Source: Peribacillus simplex (lineage in GTDB: Bacteria > Bacillota > Bacilli > Bacillales > DSM-1321). Taken from it: 39,673 bases of DNA. Positions 1 to 6,730 of the stretch are shown in pieces (position 1 is the stretch's first letter; every line of letters begins with the position of its first letter). Made by a program: the position numbers and the translations under genes. The notes beneath the pieces were generated by a model. That model made no database searches. It was not told where the DNA came from and saw nothing but the letters and a program-made list of their open reading frames with translations. Location: assembly GCF_900156045.1 (NCBI RefSeq), contig NZ_FTMX01000017.1, forward strand, positions 1 to 39,673, in the 5' to 3' direction.

Positions 1-668
1 CTAGCAACATCTCCCAAATAAACGATAAAGACCTTTGACTTTCCGCGAACACCGACTGTAAGTTCCTTTATGATCAATTCTCGGTTAGGAATATATCTTC
101 GCAACATTGCTACATTCTGACTTCCCGTTTCTACAAATCCCTGGTGGGCACCTTTCAGTGATGTCTCTAACTTCGGATCTTCAATCGCTCTTTGAGGCCA
201 TCCTTTTGTATCCAAAAGAAACGCTTTAGTTTCCCCTTGGATGAATAAGGCGCTGTCACCTGCAAAAAGTGCATTTTCAACGGATTTCCATGAATGGACG
301 TCTTCAACATCCCCTACAGTGGTAGGCAATCCCTTCTTTGGGTCGAAAGAGGATTGCATCATGGCACTTAGAACGTTATTGCTTATTGAATTTTTATCTG
401 TTAAACCATCTACGAATACTAAAGCTGCCTTTGTTCCCTTTCCGGCGAATTCGAAGTGGCGAATCACCAAATCCGGAGCATGGTGAAACATCTGCTGAAG
501 TACTTGTATATTCATCGATAAATCAGGATACAGCGGATAATGATCTATCGAACTAAGTTTTTCTGAATAAACATTTTGGTTTGTTTGCTGGTATTTTGAA
601 TAACGTTTTCTCTTAAATAAACCGGAGAAAAAAATATGAAACGCCCCCCTTTCTCTCAGATTTATCAT
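1..668 (-). CDS. Spore germination protein, GerA family (A subunit), 3' part outside the window
   Basis: The minus strand reads openly from about 668 to the left edge. The product contains the N-terminal soluble domain of GerA-type germinant receptor subunits: a segment reading LVIRHFEF, then ALVFVDGLTDKNSISNNV, then a VEDVHSWKSVENALFAGDSA block, FIQGETKAFLLDTKGWPQR, and RRYIPNRELIIKELTVGVRG. In this family these segments precede the membrane domain, which would lie beyond the window. The receptor sits in the inner spore membrane and senses germinants. The start is uncertain: ATG at 668 (or 677, same frame) has a poor ribosome site, while a strong AAAGGGGGG lies further in, about 8 nt before an ATT codon at 635. 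A gerB/gerC partner cannot be seen here. Confidence 0.85.
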   Translation of the reverse strand, partial: MINLRERGAFHIFFSGLFKRKRYSKYQQTNQNVYSEKLSSIDHYPLYPDLSMNIQVLQQMFHHAPDLVIRHFEFAGKGTKAALVFVDGLTDKNSISNNVLSAMMQSSFDPKKGLPTTVGDVEDVHSWKSVENALFAGDSALFIQGETKAFLLDTKGWPQRAIEDPKLETSLKGAHQGFVETGSQNVAMLRRYIPNRELIIKELTVGVRGKSKVFIVYLGDVA

Positions 669-916
669 TTCTCGCATAAGAAGAAATATACTCTATGTTG
701 TAAAAAAATAGACTATGACGGAAGCAAGTAAAACGTACGCCAGAATTTATAAAACCGTTTTAATTATCTTTGGAACAAAATGGAGTTTAACTTTAAAAAC
801 TTTAAGATGAAGTAATAGAAATAGGTGCTCCCTACTAAAGAAGAGCGTTTCTTCTTTTATGAGTAAGCGTAAAATATCCCCACCTTCAAAAAGGATAGGG
901 ATTGAATTACTATTTG

Positions 917-1063
917 GTACAACCCAACACGATTCCAAGCGCGTTCAATGAATCGTTTGGAATCGAAAAATGAGTTACGGCAATCATCCTGGCTATCGTA
1001 ACGGCTGTCATCATTTTTGGCAGGATTAAAATGATTGCAAAAGTATCTGTTGTCACCTTGCAA
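917..1063 (+). pseudogene. Remnant of an alanine/glycine:cation symporter (AGCS family)
   Basis: In one plus frame the sequence reads VQPNTIPSAFNESFGIEK, a TGA stop, then VTAIILAIVTAVIIFG and RIKMIAKVS. This matches a conserved segment of sodium:alanine symporters (NAFNESFG..., then a helix ending in VIFGGIKRIAKVSE). Only about 50 codons of a roughly 450-residue protein remain. There is an in-frame stop, no start, and the similarity ends after the KVS segment. I see nothing else convincing between 669 and 916 or between 1064 and 1200. Reading frames on the opposite strand here are shadows of the relic. Confidence 0.6.
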
Positions 1064-1229
1064 CCCGGTGGCTTCAATATTTTCCTGTGCTCTTCCCTTC
1101 TAGAGCTACAGATGAGTTTTAATTTCACTTAATCACTGGCTTAATTCAATTTAAATTCTATAGTATATAACTCTTAACATTATCAAAACCTATGACTAGC
1201 AACACATTACATTCATAGGAGCTGACAAC

Positions 1230-1433
1230 ATGGCTAGAAATAACAACAGTAATCAATTAGTAGTTAATGGTGCAGAACAAGCTCTAGAACAAATGAAATA
1301 CGAAATCGCTAGTGAATTCGGTGTTACACTTGGCGCTGATACAACATCTCGTGCAAACGGATCTGTTGGTGGAGAAATTACAAAACGTTTAGTACAAATG
1401 GCTGAACAACAATTAGGCGGAAGAACTCGTTAA
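1230..1433 (+). CDS. Alpha/beta-type small acid-soluble spore protein (SASP)
   Basis: This 67-residue protein binds DNA in the developing spore, protects it from UV and chemical damage, and is degraded by the GPR protease at germination. Both family signatures are present: the helical segment ALEQMKYEIASEFGVTLGAD, which includes the GPR-cleavage-type EIASEFGV motif, and the C-terminal block RANGSVGGEITKRLVQMAEQ. The length is normal for SspA/B/C-type proteins. AGGAG lies 8 nt before the ATG. The gene is monocistronic, with a terminator directly after it. Genes of this family are normally read by the forespore factor sigma-G, but I could not fix a sigma-G promoter with confidence in the AT-rich leader (1140-1200). 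Confidence 0.97.
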   Translation: MARNNNSNQLVVNGAEQALEQMKYEIASEFGVTLGADTTSRANGSVGGEITKRLVQMAEQQLGGRTR

Positions 1434-1453
1434 TCGAAATCATATGTAATGTT

Positions 1454-1485
1454 AGGGATAGTGATTGGACTATCCCTATTTATAA
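1454..1485 (+). terminator. Intrinsic terminator of the SASP gene
   Basis: A 9-bp perfect stem, AGGGATAGT/ACTATCCCT, with a 6-nt loop is followed by a T-rich tract. It lies 20 nt after the SASP stop codon. Confidence 0.85.
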
Positions 1486-1845
1486 TTTTACAAACTTAAA
1501 GCTCTGGAAGTTCGCCATGATGGTGTTGCCAAAGCGATAGAAACCATCAAGAAAAAAATGGACCGTTTTGAAAACATTTACATTACCATTGATATCGATT
1601 CGCTTGACCCTGCTCATGCCCCGGGTACCGGAACTCCTCAATTTGGTGGGTTAGATAGCCGTGAACTCCTTGACTTATTGTATGGTTTGTTTGAACTGCC
1701 GATCATTGGATTTGATGTGGTAGAAGTATCACCAAAATTGGATAATTCTTCTCTCGCTGTGTTTGCTGCCAGAAAGCTTATAACGGAATGCTGGGGGCAT
1801 CATCTGCGGAAAAACAAAGAAATACGAGGAAAGGAACGAAAATAA
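1486..1845 (+). pseudogene. Ureohydrolase (arginase/agmatinase/formiminoglutamase) C-terminal fragment
   Basis: The frame is open from 1486 and contains the metal-binding core of the ureohydrolase family: ITIDIDSLDPAHAPGTGTP followed by FGGLDSRELLDLLY and GFDVVEVSPKLDNSSLAVFAARKL. The DxDxxDP and PGTGTPxxGG motifs are characteristic of these manganese enzymes, which hydrolyse guanidino compounds to urea. About the first 190 of some 300 residues are missing. The upstream frame (KLKALEVRHDGVAKAIETIKKKM) belongs to the same protein, so this is a truncated tail and not a short gene. No ribosome site precedes the internal ATG at 1558. It lies directly behind the SASP terminator. Confidence 0.85.
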
Positions 1846-1911
1846 GGAAAGGAATAGGGAAGTTTAGATTATGAAGAATCCATTTTCAGGTTAAAAACCA
1901 GATTTCTGTAC

Positions 1912-2060
1912 AACTGGATCGTTTATGCGATTACCTTCCTATCATGAAAAAGCAAGACTGGCAATTTAATTTTAGGAATGCCTTTTGATACAGCAATCGT
2001 TTCGTGTGGGAGTTAGCTTTGCTCCACAGGCGTTTCGTCAGAAAATGGCGGATAGGAACA
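1912..2060 (+). pseudogene. Ureohydrolase N-terminal fragment, frameshifted
   Basis: The sequence reads SFMRLPSYHEKARLAI, then after a frame break GMPFDTAIV, then after another break FRVGVSFAPQAFRQK. Agmatinase-type ureohydrolases share this order: a FMRLP segment, an AILGxPFD strand, and an R-x-G-x-x-x-x-P-x-x-IR motif. The piece is broken by at least two frameshifts and lies downstream of the C-terminal fragment, so the two cannot be read as one gene in the present order. It could come from a tandem paralogue or from a local rearrangement. Confidence 0.65.
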
Positions 2061-2321
2061 CAGTAATTAATTTTTTAGAAGGTTTAGCTTTATTGTAAGA
2101 TTACGAGATTTATCTATTGTCAATATTCCAGTAAAAAGACAAATCTTTAAAACGAAATCATATCGTAGCATAGTTGAAAGCTGGATCATAAATGGTAGAT
2201 TTAGATATAGAAACTCAAATCGATGAGTTAAAATCATTATTAGAGACAATCATTCAGAGTCATCATTATAACTTTCAATATTCTTTTAAAATGCAATATA
2301 TTGACGGCTTCAATACATGAT
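2061..2321 (+). other. Gene-poor stretch with an unassigned open frame
   Basis: A plus frame is open from 2071 to 2226 (about 50 codons, rich in R, K and I, including SIVNIPVKRQIFKTKSYRS). It has no convincing start or ribosome site, and I recognise no family. It may be another gene remnant. Confidence 0.25.
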
Positions 2322-2352
2322 GCGATTCTTCATTAAGAAGGATCGCTTTTTC
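2322..2352 (+). terminator. Intrinsic terminator-like hairpin
   Basis: GCGATTCTT and AAGGATCGC form a 9-position stem with one mismatch and a short loop. A run of T follows. It closes the relic region before the M28 peptidase promoter. Confidence 0.7.
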
Positions 2353-2426
2353 TTTGCGGCATAATCTTAAGGGAGAGCGGGTGTAAGACACCGATTGATA
2401 GTTGGAATTTAAAGACTATCGACTCA

Positions 2427-2455
2427 TTTACAAACTATTCAGTTAATTACATAAT
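2427..2455 (+). promoter_or_regulatory. Putative sigma-A promoter of the M28 aminopeptidase
   Basis: TTTACA and CATAAT are separated by exactly 17 bp, 30 nt before the start codon. The ribosome site AAGGAGGGA follows at about 2470. Confidence 0.55.
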
Positions 2456-2484
2456 TAGGAATATTATGAATAAGGAGGGATTAT

Positions 2485-3873
2485 ATGTATAAAAAGTCAC
2501 TATCAGTACTATTAGCTGCGGGTATGGTTCTATCAACTGGTACAGTATTTGCACAAATAAACGGGGCAACAAATGCCCAGTCTGACACAGCTTTTGATAA
2601 CAAAGTTATCAAAAAAATTAGTGCGGACAATATGTATAATACGATTGCCTATCTATCTGAGCAACCGAGGGCTGCTGGTACAGAAGGGGAGCTCCGTGCA
2701 GTCAAATACATAGAAAGTCAGTTTAAAAGTCTTGGTTTTGAAACAAAGGTTCAGCCTTTTCCCATCTATGATACGGTGCAAAATATAAAAGTAAAAATTG
2801 GTGACAGTGATTTAGGAGGAACACCGCGTGCCTTTAGCGGCAGTGTCAGCGGAAAGGTAACGGCCGAACTTGTTAATGTTGGAAAAGCAAAGCCAGAGGA
2901 AGTTGGAGAAAATGTATCTGGGAAAATTGCACTAGTTGAACGTGGGGACATTACCTTTGTTGAAAAGGTTCAGAATGTCCTAAATAAAGGAGCAGTTGGC
3001 GTTTTAATGTACAACAACTCACCATCAGGAAATAATTTCGGACAAGTATCAGCGGGGCAAAATATACCTGCTGTAGCCATTACCCAAGCCCAAGGGTTAG
3101 AGTTGGTCGAACAGCTTAAAACTAAACAAATCACGTCCACTCTGGAAGTGGGAAAAGCTGAAAGAATCGAAAAGACATCCTACAATGTCATCGCTTCCCT
3201 AAAACCAAAAGCCAATAAGGATAATGGTCAAATCGTGACTGTTGGAGCCCATCATGATTCTGTCCCGGGCGGCCCTGGTGCAAACGATGATGCTTCGGGT
3301 GTATCAGCTGTGCTGGAACTGGCAAGGATCATGGCCAAAACGCCAATTGACACTGAAATTCGCTTCCTCACGTTCGGATCTGAGGAAAGAGGGCTCGTTG
3401 GATCATCCTTCTATGCAGATTCCCTTCCCAAAGAGGATGTAGACCGCATGGTGGCACACTTCCAAATGGATATGATAGGCGGACGTGATGCTGGCGAGGA
3501 TAATCCTGCAGGTGGTTTGATTATGTATACCATTGATGGTATGAAAAACCTTGTGACGGACCTGGGTTCCTCAGCAGGTGCCAGAACGATGGATGTTGCG
3601 ATTCCTTATGGACAGCTGGGCAGGAGTGACCACCAACCATTCCATGAGCTTGGCATTCCATCCGCCTTGTTTATCCATTCCCCTGTAGAGCCTTGGTATC
3701 ACCAGCCTACAGATACACTGGATAAGATATCAAAAGAAAAATTGCAGCAAGCAGCTGAAATTGTCGGTGCCAGTGTGTATCAAATTGCCCGTCCGGAAAC
3801 TCCAGCATTAACAAATGCACGTGTAGCTCCTGGAACGGTAGACTATGATTTTGATGACCGTCCGGTAGATTAA
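2485..3873 (+). CDS. Secreted M28 family aminopeptidase with PA domain (YwaD-like)
   Basis: The 462-residue protein has an N-terminal signal peptide (KK, then a hydrophobic stretch, cleavage likely near VFA-Q). A protease-associated domain follows at about residues 120-225, with SGKIALVERGDITFVEKVQ and the GVLMYNNSP strand. The M28 zinc-peptidase domain runs to the C terminus. Visible metal-site motifs are AHHDSVPGGPGANDD (His256/257 and Asp268/269), GSEERGLVG (catalytic and bridging Glu pair), QMDMIGG (Asp), and WYHQPTDT (His). The length and order match Bacillus YwaD-type aminopeptidases, which release N-terminal residues from extracellular peptides. AAGGAGGGA lies close before the ATG. It is monocistronic, with its own promoter and terminator. 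Confidence 0.93.
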   Translation: MYKKSLSVLLAAGMVLSTGTVFAQINGATNAQSDTAFDNKVIKKISADNMYNTIAYLSEQPRAAGTEGELRAVKYIESQFKSLGFETKVQPFPIYDTVQNIKVKIGDSDLGGTPRAFSGSVSGKVTAELVNVGKAKPEEVGENVSGKIALVERGDITFVEKVQNVLNKGAVGVLMYNNSPSGNNFGQVSAGQNIPAVAITQAQGLELVEQLKTKQITSTLEVGKAERIEKTSYNVIASLKPKANKDNGQIVTVGAHHDSVPGGPGANDDASGVSAVLELARIMAKTPIDTEIRFLTFGSEERGLVGSSFYADSLPKEDVDRMVAHFQMDMIGGRDAGEDNPAGGLIMYTIDGMKNLVTDLGSSAGARTMDVAIPYGQLGRSDHQPFHELGIPSALFIHSPVEPWYHQPTDTLDKISKEKLQQAAEIVGASVYQIARPETPALTNARVAPGTVDYDFDDRPVD

Positions 3874-3926
3874 ATACTTCATTGTACAGAATTACGAGAT
3901 TAATTATGGTTCTTGGAGAAAACCAG

Positions 3927-3966
3927 GAGGGCATCTATGTAGTTTACAGATGCTCTCTTCTTTTTA
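3927..3966 (+). terminator. Intrinsic terminator of the M28 gene
   Basis: GAGGGCATCT pairs with AGATGCTCTC (one G-T pair) and is followed by TTCTTTTT. Confidence 0.85.
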
Positions 3967-4431
3967 TCGACCAGCGCCACGTGCTTAATTTTTTCAATAT
4001 TTCTAAGTCTAAGTCTATTGAAAATCCTATATGAAAGATGTAATAAAACATACATGCTTATCCAACTCCATTACATTCCCACTGTAAATACTCAATATTA
4101 TCAGTGTACCTCTCCAATACTACTTCACAGAAACAATTTCAACAATCAATAGGTAGAAATCCAAAAACAGCTCAAACTTTAAAGGATGGGCTGTTTTTTT
4201 TTGAAATTTCAGGTTACAAACTAAATTCATAACGATTTCTAAGTCGCAAGTAATATAGCTTGTTCTAACTGTGAATGAACCAAAGATAAAAATGAGAAAT
4301 ACAAACATAACCGTGTTCAGTAAACTCAAATTCGATGTATTGTTTATTAATCAGCTGTCCAACAGCTGACCCCATAAGAAAGTGTGAACAAGTAGCCTCC
4401 AAATACTACATGGGTGGTGTATTTCGGGACT
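3967..4431. other. Gene-poor stretch
   Basis: I see no convincing gene here. The stretch contains a terminator-like hairpin at 4163-4202 whose parent gene appears to be lost. Short open frames on both strands lack ribosome sites and family motifs. Confidence 0.5.
4163..4202 (+). terminator. Orphan terminator-like hairpin
   Basis: AAAAACAGC and GCTGTTTTT form the stem, followed by a T run. No intact gene lies directly upstream. Confidence 0.6.
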
Positions 4432-4533
4432 ATGTTTTGTTTGCTTCACTTTTTATCGGTACTCTGCAAACCATCCTACCTAGCAAAAATAAAACGAGTT
4501 TTCTCCGCATGGCTAATTTATATACGTTACTAA
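4432..4533 (+). pseudogene. Possible C-terminal remnant related to the last gene of the window
   Basis: Bases 4468-4493 match 39648-39673 at 25 of 26 positions in the same orientation. In the reading frame of the last gene both encode KPSYLAKI, and the only mismatch is silent (CTA versus TTA, both Leu). The frame at 4432 continues to a TAA at 4531. No start or ribosome site is seen. Upstream of 4468 the likeness to the last gene is lost, so this is at most a short tail. Confidence 0.35.
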
Positions 4534-4609
4534 GTTTAAGTATTAAGTACATCCAAATATCGGTTTCAACCATTTAGTAATAGAGAAACGAATTTAGGCT
4601 TTATTAAAA

Positions 4610-4641
4610 AATAAACAACCAATTATCCTTGGTTGTTTATT
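4610..4641. terminator. Bidirectional terminator hairpin
   Basis: AATAAACAACCAA and TTGGTTGTTTATT are perfect 13-bp arms around a 6-nt loop. A-rich and T-rich flanks allow use in both directions. Confidence 0.75.
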
Positions 4642-4733
4642 CTCTATTAGTAAGTCTAATAACCTATCTGTATTGGTAATACATCAGCTTTAATTTCGTG
4701 TTGAACGTATTATTTACCATTTTTTCCTAATCA

Positions 4734-4917
4734 TTACTCTTCCTTGCCTGCTGCCATATTCATGTTCGCTTCGACATTCTCCAGGCTGATGGTTGTAAAT
4801 GGCAAATTTCGTTTTCCTGAGAAATTCTCAAGCAAGTCTTTGACATCGATTCCCGAAGATGCCTTTAATGACTCCTGCAATATGGCCATTAAATCCGTTG
4901 CAGAAGCCGGAATGAAT
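4734..4917 (-). pseudogene. C-terminal fragment of an unidentified minus-strand gene
   Basis: On the minus strand an open frame ends in TAA at 4734. It reads ATDLMAILQESLKASSGID, then VKDLLENFSGKRNLPFTT, then ISLENVEANMNMAAGKEE. This looks like genuine coding sequence (an amphipathic helix and an acidic tail, loosely like the tails of flotillin/SPFH proteins). It breaks off exactly where the plus-strand Tn3 transposase similarity begins, near 4918. The family assignment is a guess. The fragment suggests that a gene was cut when the transposon tail arrived. Confidence 0.35.
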
Positions 4918-5493
4918 GAAGAATATCCTCACCTCCAACCGGTTTTAAGTAGACCGATTAACTGGGATCTTATTCGACAACAGTATGAACAAATCATTAA
5001 GTATGCAACTGCTCTACGGTTGGGTACTGCTTCTGCCGAATCCATATTAAAGCGATTTACAAGGGATACAAAACATCCAACATATCAGGCTTTATGTGAA
5101 TTAGGAAAAGCGATTAAAACGATCTTTTTATGTGATTATTTACACTATAAAGAGATTCGTAGAGAAATCCATGAAGGATTAAATACAGTGGAACAATGGA
5201 ATTCAGTAAATACCTATATTTTCTATGGAAAAAACAGTGAAATTCGTTCCAATTCTATAGAAGATCAAGAGGTGTCTGCCTTATCACTTCAATTGTTGCA
5301 AAATTGCTTAGTCTATATGAATACCTTAATGGTACAAGAAGTACTTTATGACAACAATCAATATTGGTTGAAGAAAATGACTCCAGAAGATTTTAGGGGA
5401 TTAACTCCTTTATTTTATCTTCATGTCAATCCATACGGAACTTTTGAACTCAATATGGATCAGCGAATACCTATTAAGTTGAAAGTGTCGTAG
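4744..5493 (+). pseudogene. Tn3-family transposase (TnpA), C-terminal quarter only
   Basis: From about 4918 on, the frame matches the end of Tn3-family DDE transposases: YPHLQPVLSRPINWDLIRQ, then YATALRLGTASAESILKRF, then ELGKAIKTIFLCDYLH, REIHEGLNTVEQWNS, and the terminal LTPLFYLHVNPYGTFELNM. Family members are about 960-1000 residues, and only about 190 remain. The 58 residues before this (4744-4917) do not look like TnpA. They are the reverse complement of a plausible minus-strand gene end, so the open frame is a chance fusion. Without the catalytic region it cannot transpose. The orphan resolvase at 14.3 kb may be another part of such an element. Confidence 0.88.
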
Positions 5494-5515
5494 TTTCATC
5501 ATTTTAATCGGTGAC

Positions 5516-5558
5516 AAAAACCAGCTAATATCCCGTCAAGACATTAGCTGGTTTTTTG
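5516..5558. terminator. Terminator hairpin after the transposase fragment
   Basis: AAAACCAGCTAAT and ATTAGCTGGTTTT are perfect arms followed by a T run. It could act in both directions. Confidence 0.85.
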
Positions 5559-5576
5559 TAATGTACACTTACATGC

Positions 5577-5620
5577 AAAAAGAGCGCAATTCTTATTCCA
5601 GAAAAGCGCCCTTTTCTGAA
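5577..5620 (-). terminator. Terminator of the LCP operon
   Basis: On the minus strand AGGGCGC and GCGCTCT pair around a long loop, followed by TTTTT. It lies about 90 nt beyond the LCP stop codon and meets the transposase terminator from the other side. Confidence 0.6.
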
Positions 5621-5704
5621 TATTCAAATCAATTAATTCTTCTTTCACGATGCAGTTCAACCACAACCGAGTACCAGTATTCCTACAACCAAGTAATAGT
5701 GAGA

Positions 5705-6652
5705 TCAACTTTCGATTCTTTTATTAAATTTTCCTATAGGTAATTTCAATTGTTGGCGAAGCTCGTTGGATAATGTCGCTCTTGTTTCTTCACTCACTCT
5801 ATAATACCATATATCACCAATCATACCTCCATCACCTGGGATCTCCATTTGCTTAAAATGCTTAGCAGCACTTTTATAGGAATGTTGAATAGCAATCATT
5901 TGATCCATTGTTAAGTTCGTTTGAACATTTTTTTCTAGTGCTTTTAATATCTTCTGATAGTTAGCTAATGAAGTTAATTGAGAGCCTTCATGAATGATTT
6001 GCTCAATGACCTCACGTTGTCGCTGCTGCCTACCGAAGTCACCGCGTGGATCTTCTTTTCTCATCCGAGCATATTTAAGTGATACTTCACCGTTTACATG
6101 CTGTTTTCCTTTCGCTATGTGTACACCTTCAAGGGTAAAAGCAAACGGATTATTCACTGTAATACCGCCAACTGCATTTACAATATCCTTAAACCCGTCC
6201 ATATTCATTTTGATGTAATAATGGATAGGAATGTTCAAAAACTGTTCGACCGTTTGGACAGTTCCTTCGATTCCGCCATAGGCATATGCCGCATTGATTT
6301 TATTATAGGTGTTCTTGGATGCAATGAATGCTCTCGTATCACGAGGGATGCTCACCATTGTCGATGTTTCTGTCTCTGGATTAACGGTCATGACAATCAT
6401 AGAATCTGAACGCCCAATATCACCAGGTCGTTCATCCACCCCTAACAACAAAATTGAGATGGGATCTTGTTCACTGATGGTGTGTTTCTGATTGGATTCG
6501 TTTAGAAGTGGCTTATACATGTTATGGACCGATTGGGCAATGGAGTGATACATGATAAAACTGAAAAATCCGCTAAGGCAGACTAATAAGCAAACCAGAC
6601 TTGCAATCACTTTTTTCCATTTCAAACTTAATTTCTTTTTTGACTGTTCCAC
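5705..6652 (-). CDS. LytR-CpsA-Psr (LCP) family cell-wall polymer ligase
   Basis: A short cytoplasmic N terminus (KKKLSLKWKK) is followed by one membrane helix at about residues 14-35 and then an extracellular LCP domain. Family motifs are clear: ILLLGVDERPGDIGRSDSM, MVSIPRDTR, NKINAAYAYGG, VGGI, and KYARMRKEDPRGDFGRQQRQ with its conserved Asp/Arg residues. LCP enzymes transfer teichoic acids or other glycopolymers from undecaprenyl-phosphate carriers to peptidoglycan outside the cell. Translation starts at GTG with AGAGGA just upstream. It lies 78 nt downstream of the GH101-like lipoprotein and is probably co-transcribed with it from the promoter at 9049. Its presence suggests that this module adds or remodels a wall-linked glycan. 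Confidence 0.93.
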   Translation of the reverse strand: MEQSKKKLSLKWKKVIASLVCLLVCLSGFFSFIMYHSIAQSVHNMYKPLLNESNQKHTISEQDPISILLLGVDERPGDIGRSDSMIVMTVNPETETSTMVSIPRDTRAFIASKNTYNKINAAYAYGGIEGTVQTVEQFLNIPIHYYIKMNMDGFKDIVNAVGGITVNNPFAFTLEGVHIAKGKQHVNGEVSLKYARMRKEDPRGDFGRQQRQREVIEQIIHEGSQLTSLANYQKILKALEKNVQTNLTMDQMIAIQHSYKSAAKHFKQMEIPGDGGMIGDIWYYRVSEETRATLSNELRQQLKLPIGKFNKRIES

Positions 6653-6730
6653 TTTTCGTCCTCTTTCTTTTAATCATCATGTATCTGCCCAGGTTCGTCT
6701 CGCCGAACCCGAGTCTTGATTGAGATGTTT

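Noticed and set aside
747..1128. Three minus-strand frames of 60-70 codons
   Set aside because: They lie opposite the symporter relic, have no ribosome sites and show no family motifs.
1558..1845. An independent 95-residue gene
   Set aside because: The ureohydrolase frame extends upstream of the ATG and lacks a ribosome site there, so it is a truncated relic.
4744..4917. The first 58 residues of the 249-codon frame as a novel N-terminal domain
   Set aside because: The opposite strand reads better as a gene end with its own stop, and the Tn3 similarity starts only after this part.
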